This document shows positions 1 to 12,328 of a stretch of 64,000 nucleotides of DNA, piece by piece. The position numbers were made by a program, and so were the translations under genes. Origin of the DNA: Paraspadella gotoi (Eukaryota > Chaetognatha). How positions within the stretch are numbered: the first letter of the stretch is position 1; each line of letters opens with the position of its first letter. A model generated the notes under the pieces. It did no database searches, was not told where the DNA came from, and saw nothing but the letters and a program-made list of their open reading frames with translations. Location: assembly GCA_051294375.1 (NCBI GenBank), contig CM119267.1, positions 21,087,755 to 21,151,754 on the forward strand, given 5' to 3'.

Positions 1-238
1 ATTCTCGACATTTCGATCTCTCTCTCTCTCTCTCTCCCTCCCTTTTTTTTCTCTCTATAATCTCACGATTGTCTCTCTATGATGTCAGATCCGTACAGCC
101 TTTTCACACAACCTTCAGCAATCTCAATACTTTCCTCTCAGTACAAACGTACTTATCACCCCCAGCCCCATCTTTCTTCGTAAATCGTATTTAAACTTAC
201 CGCTCCATCCCGTCACCTTACCCCACTTTTCAACTCAC
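1..238. other. Left-edge sequence, no resolved exon
   Basis: A (CT)n tract lies at about 18-38, followed by T-rich and mixed sequence. The next exon of the lectin/Ig gene should lie here or off the edge. Donor-like GTAAG motifs occur on the minus strand near 200, but I could not fix an exon. Confidence 0.4.
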
Positions 239-3200
239 CCGCGACCCATTGGTCCCCTTCCTTCGGCGGCAACAGGATGATCTTCTTGGACTGGCACTTC
301 AAGCTCTGATGCAGCCCACCGTCCCACTTGTATCCGTGCGGATAGATGACGCAAGAAAAGTAAGTTTGATTGTCGACGGGTTCCATCTTCAATGTCGCCG
401 TCGCCTTCAACGTCGTCCGATTGGGCATCGAGTCGCTCGTCGACCAGGAGACGCTCATCTCCGCGTCGACGCGCTCGCGAATGCGGGAGCCGCCCAAATG
501 CCAGACATCGACCTGAAAGAGGTATGAAGATTACAGGGTTACTTGTTTTAATACATGCAATATTATTTTTTATAAATATTAAGGAATATTATGAAGTAAA
601 TATAGTTCATTAAATGTAATTAGTTTTTTTAATTTATTTATGCGATATATTACGATATTTAGTGATTTCAGTTTATTTTTAATATCATAAATTATTTCAA
701 TATGCCACGCCCACCACGCTTACCCCATGCGTGACTTCGGATTCCTTCCACAAAACCTTTGGCCAATGCGGACCCCAGACTGTTGTCTCGCAAGTCATCG
801 TCACGGATTTTCCCAGCTCCACCTGAGAAGAACGGCGACTCGTTAATATGACGTTCTTAATTGTTATTATGGAACGAGAAAGAAATTTAACTGGATATTT
901 GTTATGAAATCGGTACAACCAATATAAAAATTATCCATTCATTTAATAAATAAGCTATCTTGCCCCTGACTTTGGACAGGCTTTGGTGGTTTAAGACCTC
1001 CATCACTCTTACAAGATAATGACATAGCAGGTCCCTGCAAGCTTTCAATCAAGACTCTCTCACAGTCTCGTTTATTCACTCCCAGACTACCTGGTTTCCC
1101 TATCAATGAAGTGGAAAATATTTCAAAGAATGTTTCAATTGTATGAAAAGACCACTCCCTTAAGTATTTAATTCAGTCAAAAAGGTCTTTGGGATTTAGC
1201 GAACAATCTCAACAATACCCTGTGCATAGTGTGCAACTGTGCATCTTGCTACTAGGCATATATGATCAAACCAGGTTTTACGATTTATTCTTTAACTAAA
1301 CTCGGTTTAAAATTCAAAGACATCCCGACGCTTCCGACTCCCTTCTCAGAACGCAGCAACGTCGCCCACTCCCCCATCTCGAAAACCCAACCCAAACTGA
1401 CCTCCAGCGTACTGACACCGCAGCGGGGCTCTTCGTACATCATGACGACGTAAGGCACCAACTCCCATTTTTGATTGTCAATCCGAACGCAGCCGTATTT
1501 GCCCACGGTAGTTTTGGTCACGTGACTCGTTTGCAAGACAAAGTCAAAAGGGTCGTCGGGGCGGTTGACGACGTGGAAGGTGGGGTTATTCGGAGGGTAA
1601 GTTTTGTTGCCCTAAATGAGAAAATAGTGGGAGAATAGTAGAGAGGGGGAAAGATTAGCAGATAATGAACGGCTGAAGATGCAATATCACTTTTTTAAAC
1701 TTTTAAGATCTCAACTCCTCGGTAAGTAATATCGGAAGGGATGCTTAAGAAAGTATATTCACACCGCCGCACATACATCATCGTTCAGCCAATACCATTG
1801 GCTCAGAGGCGGAACACACCATCACAGGCGTTGTGTTCCATCCACAGTCTTAATGACTTCCCTCTGCGTTGTCAAAGTGAGACCGTCCGAGGGTAACCAC
1901 GCCAGTGACTGGATGCGTCACTGAGGGTCGGAAGCCCCCAAAGCCAACAGTGCGATGCCCTATCCCAATGGGCATAACGGCCATAAAGTTTTATTTTTAT
2001 CTAAATAACGAGCTATGAACAAAAGAAAGAAGTAATTGAAAAGTGCAATGGACATTGGACAATTGCCCACAGCCTCGTTACGCTCAGAAAGTGGAAGACT
2101 CATCCATCCTGCCCCCCCCCCTAGAATCCAAATTACCTTCGCGACGAGGTAGACTTCGCTGGTGTCGTTCGGCCGCACAGTGGATTTCGGCGAGTCGGGA
2201 GAAATGGGCGTGCCGGAATACCAGATGGGGTACTGTGGGAATCCGACGTGAGACTCGCAGACGAGAGAGAGCGACTTGTTGAAGAGAGAGTAGAATTTGC
2301 GGACGCCGGTGTATTCGGGAGTGGGCGTGGGCTGCGTTTGAAGGCCGGATGAGTAGGAAGAGGAAGAGGAAGAGGGAAAGCGTTTGGATCGAAGGTTGAC
2401 TTTTGAAAGACTGTGCTTCAGGCGCTGTTTTCCCAGAGTGGTGCGTTTTAATTTTTTTTTTTTTTTTTTTTTTTTTGCAGCAAGAAATTGGAAAAAAAAA
2501 GTGGGTTAGTGATGGTTGGAGAATAGTTGACAAGAAATGAGCGACACGCGGTCGATTATGAAACACTAATCCCAAAAGCCAATTACCAAAAGCTATCACA
2601 GCAGATCAGGTTTTAAAGAACATTCATAGAAATATGAACAAAAACCAAAGTACAATCAGATCGACAACATCTGCCGGGACTAACCTCGGAAGGCGTTTCG
2701 CAAGAGTATTGCATCTGCAAATACTTGAAGGGATACCGCACGCCTTCGCACTCGCCACGACCGAATGGAGCCATCTCCACTTGGCATTTGTCGTGACCAT
2801 TGCAGCTTTTATAAAATTCCTCTTGCTTGCAGACGGCGCGCACGGTCGGGTCTTAAAGGAAAAGAAGTTTTTCGTGTGAGGATAGGAAAGCCAGCAAAAG
2901 TAATGGGATTTTAATTGAGATATCACAAAGAGAAGAGTAATTGACCTAACATAGAATGTCACAAAAATTGAAAATAAACAAATGAGATCGATTCCAAAAT
3001 ACTTAAAAATTCTTGTACACTCCTGCGAGTTGTAAATTCGACTAATCTTTTTTCTACTGTAATCCTTGTCTGAAAGGTTCACGCAAAGAATCAGCGGGAT
3101 AATTTTAGAATTACAAATATTCAGGGTTTGTCGGGCATTTGATTTATACCTAGGCTATTCTATGACGAGTAATATTAAGGACGCTTTAAATTTATAAACT

Positions 3201-3531
3201 TTAAACATTTAAAATACTCTTTGACACTAAAACTAAAACTGAGTTTATCTTAAGATTATCTCCTAGAGTCTAATTCCATTTAAGAAACCCAATTTACATA
3301 AAATCCCTTACCCTCGCCAAACTTACCCGACCCGCAACTCTTTTCCGACGTGAACCCATAGTGAGCTTTCAAAAACCGGATCGTCCTCCCCTCGCTACAG
3401 TTGAAAGAGAAGCTCACGTCTTTGTCTTTTTCCACGCATCGATTCACCTTAGTGATCAGCTGGAAGGAGGGGAGGAAGAGAAGGGAAAGGAGAAGGAAGG
3501 AGAGAGGGGAAGGGGAAGAAGGGAGAGACAT
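239..3531 (-). CDS. Secreted galactose-binding-lectin plus Ig-domain protein (partial at 3' end)
   Basis: Six exons joined by GT-AG introns with consistent phases: 3327-3531, 2685-2851, 2137-2424, 1402-1611, 724-822 and 239-512. The frame is open through 414 codons and the gene continues beyond the left edge. Residues 1-24 are a hydrophobic signal peptide. Exons 1-2 encode a SUEL-type galactose-lectin domain, recognised by TIRFLKAHYG, SCNGHDKCQVEM and YPFKYLQMQYSC. After a Ser-rich linker, exons 3-4 form one Ig-like domain (LSLVCES, IWYSG, GKYGCVRID) and exons 5-6 a second (VTMTCET, KVLWKE, TYFSCVIYP). Lectin plus Ig architecture suggests a cell-surface or secreted recognition protein; whether it is membrane-anchored cannot be seen here. 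Repeat families A and B sit in its introns. The domain calls are firm; the biological role is inference. Confidence 0.8.
890..1165 (+). repeat. Interspersed repeat family A, copy 1
   Basis: This segment starts near GAAATCGGTACAACC, runs through GCTATCTTGCCCCTGACTTT and ends near TGTATGAAAAGACCA. It is nearly identical to 14096-14358 and similar in reverse orientation to 33470-33597. It lies inside an intron of the lectin/Ig gene and shows no coding capacity. It is probably a short non-autonomous element, class unknown. Confidence 0.75.
1765..1985 (+). repeat. Interspersed repeat family B, copy 1
   Basis: This block of about 220 bp matches 10885-11130 in the same orientation. Shared strings include CCATTGGCTCAGA versus CAATGGCTCAGA, GAGACCGTCC, CCCCCAAAGCCAACAGTG and CCCAATGGGCAT. 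It lies in the third intron of the lectin/Ig gene. No ORF, and no clear tRNA-like head. Confidence 0.7.
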
Positions 3532-3935
3532 TGTCTCGGAAGATTGGGAATGGGTGAGTTAGTTTGGACCGGAGCGTGAATTCGGTGAGGCGATTTTGGG
3601 GTAAGGAACCGATCAAGGGTCAGTTGCCGCGATGAGTTGTAGGACGTGATCCAGTGAAACGGAATCCTTTTAAATTCTCAAAGAACGGCGGCCATGTTGA
3701 AGACAATCGGAAGGGGTGTTTTCGAGAGTTTTCATTTTGGAGTTTTATTTTTAGTTTGTTTTTTTTTTATTTCGGATTCACAGATTTTTTTTCTTGTCCT
3801 TGTCCTGAATAAAAAAAAAAAAGTAATAAAAATCGAGTCAAGATTTTCAAAAATTGCGAATTTCGAGAAACGCAAAGGGAAGGGGAGACGCGGGGAAGCG
3901 TCGGTTTAACGTCAGAGTGGCAACAATAAACAAAG

Positions 3936-3937
<2 letters not shown>

Positions 3938-4004
<67 letters not shown>
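3938..4004 (+). repeat. (GA)n microsatellite
   Basis: About 65 bp of almost uninterrupted AG dinucleotides, upstream of the lectin/Ig gene. Confidence 0.95.
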
Positions 4005-4007
<3 letters not shown>

Positions 4008-5427
4008 CATCGGTTGTTTCTCAACCATCCAGGTTCCACCCACAAACGAAAATCCAGATTAAAAATTCCATTTCTATTTTTTTTTTCAGATTTTTTTTCT
4101 TCAGATTTTTCTTGTGAGATGAGATTCTTTTTTGGATTTTTCATTATTTTTCTCTCGGTTTTAGTGATTGCTGTCACTTTGCGGAGACTTTTCCTTTTCA
4201 TGACAGTGAATTTTGAACCCTGGTAAAAAGTTACCGAGTCAGATAGAGACAGAGTTAGAGGGACAGAGCTTGTCTTTCGATTCAAAAAGACGATATATTT
4301 TTCCGTTGCTTTTTCTTTTCCGGCTCAAGAAAGAAAAACTCGTCATTCGAGAAATTCGAGTTTTCGTTTTGAAAAGAAAAAAAATTATTTCGTTCGATTT
4401 CAAAGTTCGAGAAGAAAAAAAAAAAGAATTTCGTAGTAGGCGGATCTCGTAATAAGCGAAATCGGTAATGACCGTTTTCCTCGGAGAGAGAACGAGCGAG
4501 GAAAAGGATGTTAACATTAAATGCAGATTCATTCTGAATCTCGAAAAAATATTTTCAGTGTCGCGAGCAAAAGAGAACACTCTCAAAGAGGCGACAGATT
4601 AGTAGTTTCTTATTTTTATTCGATATCTGAATTATTTTAGAATCCTCTTTCACTGTCATCGAAGTTGGTTACTTTCAGATTCGCGATCGTACGCAAAATA
4701 AATGGAAGAGCTTAAGTAATAATTTGTATTTACAGTGTGCGACGTGAAGACGACGGTAAGGATAAAGAAAACATGGAACATATACGTGATTATCATATGT
4801 ATATTTAGTTATATTTAGTTACATGGTGGCGATGTTAATTGAAATATTTTGTCGCTTGTTAAAAAAAACTGAAAAAACTAAAAAAAAACCATGTTAATCT
4901 TTAACAAAAGCAACATTTCGTATAATTATTATACTAAGTAGTACTAAGTAGTATTTTTCAGCTTAAGGCATAATTGTGTAAAAGTTTAAAGCATACAAAC
5001 AAATATTCAGTCGCTATCTCTTAAAAAAAACAGTATTTCTTTGTTCGATGAAATTCGATGCACGTACCGCAGTTTAGGTTTTTCATTGTAAGACGGACAC
5101 GTCCGGACACTGTCCTTTTCCGTTAATTTTGTAAATTTTCTGAACGATTGAACGTTTGTATCATAAACGATTTGACGATTGTATTATAAACGATCATCGA
5201 GGATGGTACCGAAGGTTCCGTTCTTATCATTGTCGTCGACTTCATTCTCACCTTTTGTCGAAATTTTGTCTTCATTACGTCGAACTGTTTTTGCTTCGCG
5301 TGTTTTCGAGTCTTGAAATGGAATGAAAAAACGGGATTCGAAAAACTTACCTCGCCTCCGGGCCAGACAGAAGAGAGAGAGAGAGAGAGAAATGTTGCAT
5401 GACTGCTTTCTCCTTTCATGAACCTAC

Positions 5428-5511
5428 CCTGACTGGAAAGCCGAGGTGAGGAAGCAGGGGATGATGAGCCATCGCCGAAGCACGCTGCTCCGCTGCGCCG
5501 CGGAGGCGGAG
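5428..5511 (-). CDS. Candidate isolated exon (unassigned)
   Basis: This GC-rich 84-bp island on the minus strand is framed by a (CT)n tract ending CTCCAG at its 5' side and by CAGG|GTAGGT at its 3' side, so it looks like an internal exon. Two frames are open. One contains a hydrophobic stretch (WLIIPCFLTSAF), the other an ATG. No neighbouring exon could be joined with matching phase, so it may be chance. Confidence 0.2.
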
Positions 5512-5826
5512 CTGGAGAGAGAGAGAGAGAAAGAGAGAATCCTTGGTTTAGACTCGGGTAGGTTTTTTCAGCAGGTAAGGTCCAAGGATGAAACCCGAAG
5601 CGACTCAACAGAAGCGGTAAGAAGGGAAAACGACGATACTTTCCTTTTGTTTTTTTTTTCTTTGAGGATAAGTTTATTTTTACGGAAGTTTTTCTCTTTT
5701 TTTGGTTTTTGGTTCTCAATTTTCTTATTGTTTTCTCTCAGGGAACAAGAAAAGTTGTTAGTCATTCGATCCAGTAATTCATTAATTATTCAATGCTGGA
5801 TCCTTCTTCCGGAATTCTTCTTGACT

Positions 5827-5885
<59 letters not shown>

Positions 5886-7812
5886 AATATTAAAGTGGGT
5901 CTTACACTTTTGATTTTGACCGAAATTTATTTAAAAAATGCCGACATATTAAAAAATTAAAAACATTTTTTTTTTTCAATAAAAATCTTGCATCGAAAGA
6001 ATGCAATTACAGTTAGACTTAGTAAGAGACATTCCGATTTAAGACTTTGATCTTATCAGCTCGTTCACCTTTGTTCAAAAAATTTGATACGTCTAAAGTT
6101 CATTACCCTTTCGAAGATCGGTAAAAACGGATTAAGTCTTATATATTTCTCCTTATCTTTCGAAATTCACATTTTGCCGGTTACAGCCCGGATAAAATTG
6201 GGAACAAATAAAAAAAATAGATTTATGTGTATATTTTGAACTTTCTTTGAGACTTTTTTGATAGAAATTTTGATTAAGTTTGTCTCGTCGTCTTTCTTCT
6301 ATCGTCATCCACATCGTCTTAGACCACATTCCGTGTCGAAACGAAAAACCGGTGAACCCGAGGTCAAAATCTGTGACCCTGGGTCAAAGCTTGCGAGGTC
6401 GGGGACCAAAATCCGTGACCCTGGGTCCATACCGCCTCAGAAGCGTCAACCCTTTCTCCAAAAAGGTTTCGATCGAATATGACATTAATGGTTTCGGGTT
6501 TCGGTGGGAATTTGTGACTCACGTCGGTCTAACCCTTACCTTTATTTTGTGAATTTCAGGGTTTGACGTCTGAGACCTTTATAACGCACACTTCTCACTC
6601 TAATTAGTTGATGTTTGTTCTTTAATTACGTTCATAAACAAACCTTGGTTGGTTATTTTGTTCTGTCAGTTTGTCCGTTAGTAATTTTGTTTGTTCTTTT
6701 GTTTACTTTTTGCTTGTTCGTTTTCTTTCGAATGTTTATTTGTCTGTCAGTCTTACTCTTTATTAATTAGTGGAACTTTTTCTTCTCTTGATTCCGTCGT
6801 TAACTTTTTTAAAATTTTTTTTACAAGGACATTAATTAAATGAAAGTTTTATGCCTATGGCTTTTAAATCAAAGTTATCTGTTAAGTTAAAGTGTTTCTT
6901 CTTCCGCCAAATTTTAAAATTTATTGATATTGATAAACTTATTTCGATTTAGATTGAATTATAAGATTCTCATTTTCGTTTTGTTTACCATGTCAATTTG
7001 CCACAAAAAAAAACAAAAAAAAACATGTCTCCAATTTAAACGCCGCAACATAACCTTTCTAACCTCGATTCCACGTTTTATTGATTTGCCCCGATTTTCC
7101 CAGTTTTATTTTGCGTCGGACTTACCCGATTCTTTTGCGTCGGACTTACCCGGTTTTACCTGAACGACCCGGTTTTTATTTCCGTCGCTTTCTCTTCTCC
7201 GTTTTACGTCCTTGGGCTGATTGTCAACGCCGAACCTCGATTGCTCCTTCCGGAGAGAGAGAGAGAGAGAGAGAGAAACTTACTTTTGTGAAGGTTATTT
7301 CCCCTCTAAATGTGGCGACGAATTACCGGTCATTTTAGGGGGGAACACGAAAAATATATGTTTCAAAGATTAATTATTGTAGTGACGGAGTCGTGTTAAA
7401 AGAGAACAAGACGGTTTTGAAATTAGATTGGCAGATTTCTCATTTTCATTTTAGATTTAACGTATGATATATTGTGATCCGACAAATCATTTGACGAGGA
7501 TTGCCAATTGTATCTAAAATGACGAAAACATTTTGATTCTTTACCAGAAAAATCGGACGAAACCACTTTTGGAGATTACGACGACGACGACGACGACCGA
7601 TACGAAATATGAACAAACCGGTAAAGTAAACGGATTAAAGAATCTCTAGTCAGAATGAAGAGTCTAATAATCAAGATATAATTCATTAACTAGTAAAACA
7701 AAGTTCATATCAAACCATAAAGCATAAATTAAAAGGTAATACATTGTATGCAAGTACAAAAAACCAAAAATACAAGAACAATGAGAAAGGCGTCTAAGCT
7801 GTTCAGCCCCAA

Positions 7813-10256
7813 TCAGTCGATATAAACGACCCTGACGTTTTTGATGTTTCGCCTGCAGACGTGACATCGTTCAATCTTTTTCAGGCAAACCCCGCAAGCC
7901 GCGTGACCGCATTCGAAAACGTGATCCTTGCCGCGATCCAAGCAGATGATGCATTTCTTTTCTCGCTCCAACTGGGCCTTTTCTTCCCTCAGTCTCTTGC
8001 TATTCTGCTCCAGCAAAACCTTTTCTTCGCTCATCTTTTTGTTTTTCTGATCCAACAAAATCTTTGCCCAGTTCAGGTTTTTGTTTTCTTTTTCCAGTTG
8101 AGCATTTTTCTCGGCAAGTTTTCTGTTCTGATGCTTCAACTCCTCCTGGGCCTTATCCCAGCTCAACATTTTGTATTTCTGATCCAAATGAGCCTTGTCA
8201 CAACTTAGCTTTTTGTACTCCTGCACCAACTGAGAATAGCCACAATGAAGCATTTCGTATTCCTGCTTCTTTTCCTTTAGTTGCTTCGTATTTTCTTGCT
8301 CCAATTGAGCCTTTTCTTCCCTCAACTTTTTGACTTCTCGCTCCCACTGGACCCTGTCACGGCTCAACTTGTCCTTATCACGTAACATACCAGCAATTTG
8401 CTCTTTTTCCCACGTCAACGCGCTAATTTTATGCTCCAAAGCCAATTTTTCGCTTTCGAGTTGCGTGTTCACCTCATTCAGATGGGCCTTAACCTGCTCC
8501 AAATTTGCTTTTTTATCGCTCAGCATGCTCTTCTCCCATTCTAATTGATTGTTTTTACTCTTTAGCTGATTGTTCTCATCTTTCGCCACACTTTGCTTCT
8601 TTAACTGAGCGTTTTCGTTTAACACCTTGCCCATTTCCCATTCGACCTGTGACAAATAGTCCCGTAGATCTTTGGTCTCTTTATGAAAGTAATTCAGTTC
8701 TTCCTTCGAATTCGTCCTAAGCTTTTTGTTCTCTTCGTCCATCTGGACTTTTTCTCTGGTCATCGTGTCCAGGCATTGCTTTAAACCAGTCAAGTTGTCT
8801 ATTTCATACTTTAACTGAACGTTTTTCGCACTCAGTACGTTCTTCTCGTGTTTCAACTGAGCATTTTCCCCATCGCACCGGCGTTCTTTCTCAACTAATT
8901 CGTTATAAACGAGAGTCAAATGAGCATTTTCTAACTTCCACTTTTCTTTTTCTTGCATCCAAAGTTCATTTACATCTTTTAATTTCTTATTTTCTTTCAT
9001 CATGTGAGTCCTCTCTTTGAGAAGCATGTTATTTTCGTGCTCTTGCTGTCCTTTTTCGTTGATTAACTTGTCTTTTTCTTGTTCATAATCAGTTTTTTGG
9101 TCTATCAACATATTTCTTTCATGTTTGAGTTGTGCTTTCTCTTTGATCAATTGGTCCAAATCGTTCTTCAAATAAGTTTTTTCCTGTGCCCACTTTACTT
9201 TTTCGCGTTCAAACTGATCCCTTGTTACAATCAACTTTTCTTTTTCTTTTTCCAACCGAAGTTTTTGGTTAATTAACTCCTCTTTTTCATGCACCATTTC
9301 AACTTTTTCTTTAATCAACCGAATTTTCTCTCCAATCAACCCGTCCTTTTCATGCTCCAACTCACTATTCTCTCCAATCAACCTCTCTTTATCCATCTCC
9401 AACTGAGCCTTTTCTTCCTTCAACTTGTCCTTTTCCTTCACTAATTGTAAATTTTCTTGGGTGAACTTAATTCCTCTTTGCTCCATATCATCCATATCCA
9501 ACTGAAACGCGTCAACCTTAAACTCTAACCCGTTCTTCTCCAGTTCAATGTCAGCTCTCTCGCATCCCAACGCGAGTTTTTCGTGCCTTAGCAACGCCTT
9601 ATCCAACGACAGTTGTCTTATTTTCTCCGTCAATTTCAGGATAGCAATCTTGTCCATTTTTCGCGCTTTGTTCATCATCAACTTTCCTTGTTGGAGAATT
9701 CTTTTCGCTGCGTCGCCGACGAGTTCCTGAGACGCGTTGTCGTTCCCCGCCAGCTGCTTTTGATCGGTTTTCCGCTGCTCCGCCGCTTGCTGCAGTTTCT
9801 CCGCCGCTTGCTTCAAATGCTCCAGCGACGTTGCTTCGAGGGGAGCGTCCGACTTGTTCTTAAGAGCGTCGACGACCTCATTCATCTTCCTTTCCCACTG
9901 CAGCAGATTCTCCCTCATTTCGTCTTCATTTCCATCTTTTTCTTCTTCTTCTTCTTCTTCCTCATCCTCTCCTTCCTCGTCATCTTCATCGTCGTCGTCG
10001 TCGTCGTCTTCTACAAGCCCTTTGTCGAGATAGTGAACGTCTGACTGCTCAGCTGCGGATCCCACAATTTCTAAAAATAGAATTAGAATCGAAATTTAAG
10101 ACAAATTAGGTTTTTGTACTAGCCAAGCTTCACGACTTTCTTTTGCTAATTTTAATAAGCGACAATAGACGCTAGCGGTTAATTTAAACAACAACAATAA
10201 CAAAATTCACTAAAATAAATTCTGACTCAAAACTTACTTTGCCATTCGTTACCCAT
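7813..10256 (-). CDS. Long coiled-coil protein with C-terminal RING finger
   Basis: Two exons. Exon 1 (10238-10256) encodes MGNEWQ plus one base. Exon 2 (7813-10070) follows a GTAAGT donor and TTTTTAG acceptor in matching phase, giving 758 aa. Residues of about 28-60 are an Asp/Glu tract. Residues of about 65-700 are an almost unbroken charged coiled coil with irregular repeats such as LEKEKEKL and LKHEKN. A C3HC4 RING lies at about 713-747 (CIICLDRGKDHVFECGH, then CGVC and CHVC), close to the C-terminus. RINGs of this MIB/neuralized-like spacing are usually E3 ubiquitin ligases; the substrate is unknown. The coiled coil probably drives self-association. The next gene downstream of the 13-kb mark has the same architecture, suggesting a tandem family. 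Confidence 0.85.
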
Positions 10257-10884
10257 CGCATCGACGCATCGCCAAAAGTTCATCACAAAGGTTCGAGATT
10301 CGAGAATCGTCCAAAAGTTTCGCGAAATCGTCTGAATCTCTATGCCCGAAATTTAGAAATACAATTTTGTACAAATTCTCTTTTTTTTTAGTTTTAGTCG
10401 TATAGTGGAGATCCTGATTATTATTAGTAAGAAAGAAAATAAAATCGCCGGCCGAATTCTTTAAAAATCCCAATGCTCGCTGTGAAATATTATGCCTCGC
10501 CTCAGTTATTTTCTTTATTTTTTGACCGTACTTAGTTGTCCTCACGCATTCGGCTAAATAGTTTCTGGTTATTTCGTTGGTCTTTTGTCAGTCGTTGATT
10601 GAGTCGTTATTCGGAGAGACTCTGAGACGTATTAATCTTTTGCCAATCTCAAATTAGCATCGCCCGTCCTCACAAGAGTTTTACAGGACTCTTTATGGAT
10701 ATTTGAAGTAAAATAAAAGATTATAAATCTTTATCTTCACTTTTTATTCACCTCTTCTTCAATATTCAGTGGATATCACGAGCGTGAGATAAAAAAGAGA
10801 TTTCACAGTAAAACTCTAAGACCGCTTCGTTGATTTCTTCGTTCAAAAAAATAATTAAAAAAAAGAAAAAAAAAAAAACTAATA

Positions 10885-11130
10885 ATCCAGGATGGTGTGG
10901 CGGTATTATAATAAGCCAATCCCAATGGCTCAGACTCAGGCTCGAAGTAGAAACACACCATCCCAGGAGTTGCGTTCCATCCACAATCCTTACAACTTCC
11001 CTCTTCGTTGGCAAAGCGAGACCGTCCTTGGGTAACCGCGCCAATAACTGGAGGCGTCACTGAGAACGGAACGGAACCCCCCAAAGCCAACAGTGAGATG
11101 CCCCATCCCAATGGGCATCACGGGCAACCC
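10885..11130 (+). repeat. Interspersed repeat family B, copy 2
   Basis: About 245 bp matching 1765-1985 in the same orientation, with conserved blocks around ACACACCATCCCAGG, GAGACCGTCCTTGGGTAACC and CCCCATCCCAATGGGCATCA. It lies upstream of the first RING gene. No coding capacity. Confidence 0.7.
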
Positions 11131-12000
11131 GCCTGTTGCCATAGTGGCTTCAAAAATAAGTCCGTCGATCACACCCGCTAAGAATTTATTTTGCTTCCTC
11201 TGTTCAAACGCCTATAGCGAAAAATTTTGCCTTATTTGTAATTATTTTTGTATTGTTTTGTTTACAAATGTAAACCAAAGTTTTTTCTCTCTCTCTCGCC
11301 TTTTAATAATGAATGCCACCTTGTACAATTTGCCGCTTCTATTCCTTTCGCTTTTCTGATTTCAATAAATCATTTCATGGTGGGGAGATGTGCAGAGCAA
11401 CAACAACAACAACACACAACCTCGGTCAAAACCGAACTTACCAACCTCGATCGTTTTCCCTCATTTCTCTTTATGGTCAAACATTGACGTAACTATCCAT
11501 TGTTATAGACTTAGCACCCGAGCCTTTTTGACTGATATCGTTTTTAACCTTGTTAAAGAATTAATTTATTCTTGTTGCGTCCACATCATTTTCTTCGCCA
11601 TTTTATCTCTATCGCCTCCACTTTACACTTCCTCACCTTCTACTTTATTACGCTCTCTATCATATAACCCTACTAACAATGGTACAGGGTACAAACTGAA
11701 AAAACTTTAAGAAACCATCTCTCATTTTTTTTTAAATTATTCAAGCTAAACACCAACGCGGTTTCAAAAAATTTCCTATTCGTTTGATTTTTGAATTAAT
11801 AAATGAAGTCGTGGAAAAAACTTATGCATGAAAATTGTAATAGAAGCCTAATATTATGACATTTTATTTGGTTTAACACTAAAATTAACACGCATGCAAC
11901 AATGAAAATATGAGTAGAAAACATGATTATCGATATTCAAGTATAATGTATTTAGAGAATTGACAAAGTTTTTGTTTGCAACGAATTTTATTTAAATTGA

Positions 12001-12040
12001 ACAGACATGTTTCGACTTGCTTTACAATCCTTCATCAGCG
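12001..12040 (-). ncRNA. Hammerhead-ribozyme-like core (Penelope-type remnant)
   Basis: On the minus strand this segment reads CTGATGA, then 18 nt that can form a weak hairpin, then GAAAC followed by ATGTC. CUGAUGA...GAAA is the conserved hammerhead core, and Penelope-like retroelements are known to carry minimal hammerheads in their repeats. Stems I and III were not verified, so this may be an inactive fragment. Confidence 0.4.
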
Positions 12041-12328
12041 TTTTGACAGTTTGGTTTGAAATTTGTGCATAAGAAGGAGAGAGAGAGAGATGGCCTTGGG
12101 AATTTTTCAATTCTCTAATCACTATTAACAACGAAAAAGAAAGGATTACTTCAATAAGTATAATGTATAATTGTATATGCGTCGTAAGATTTTGGAAATT
12201 CGCCAATCTAATACGATTTCTTCCCCCTACGTATCTCATATTTACATTGACATTAAAACACTCTTCTCATAATACAGACCTTCAATAATTTTTGTTTGGT
12301 AAACTTGTTTACTATAACTATTTTATTT

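Larger units (their letters stand above)
3532..7812. other. Gene-poor, microsatellite-rich interval
   Basis: This 4.3-kb interval lies between the lectin/Ig start and the 3' end of the first RING gene. It contains (GA)n runs at 3938-4004, 5829-5882 and 7254-7276, many homopolymers, and a GC-rich island near 5.4-5.5 kb listed separately. A short internal direct repeat lies at 6350-6430 and another at 7115-7160. The long frames here are read through low-complexity sequence, and I do not support them as genes. Confidence 0.6.
10257..12328. other. Intergenic region between the two RING genes
   Basis: About 2 kb of AT-rich DNA. It holds repeat family B copy 2 (10885-11130), a short (CAA)n at about 11399-11413, a hammerhead-like motif on the minus strand at 12001-12040 and a short (GA)n at about 12077. 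No supported coding exon. Confidence 0.6.

Noticed and set aside
2084-2599. 171-aa minus-strand frame overlapping lectin/Ig exon 3
   Set aside because: It reads the exon in the wrong frame and runs through a poly-A/T tract. The Ig-like frame joins neighbours by phase.
3767-4285. Ser/Leu-repeat frame through the GA tract
   Set aside because: Shadow of the (GA)n microsatellite with A-rich flanks; no splice or domain support.
5123-5719. 198-aa minus-strand frame
   Set aside because: Low-complexity, passes through two GA tracts, and composition is like translated intron.
9613-10044. 143-aa plus-strand frame opposite the RING gene start
   Set aside because: Antisense shadow of the acidic N-terminal coding region.
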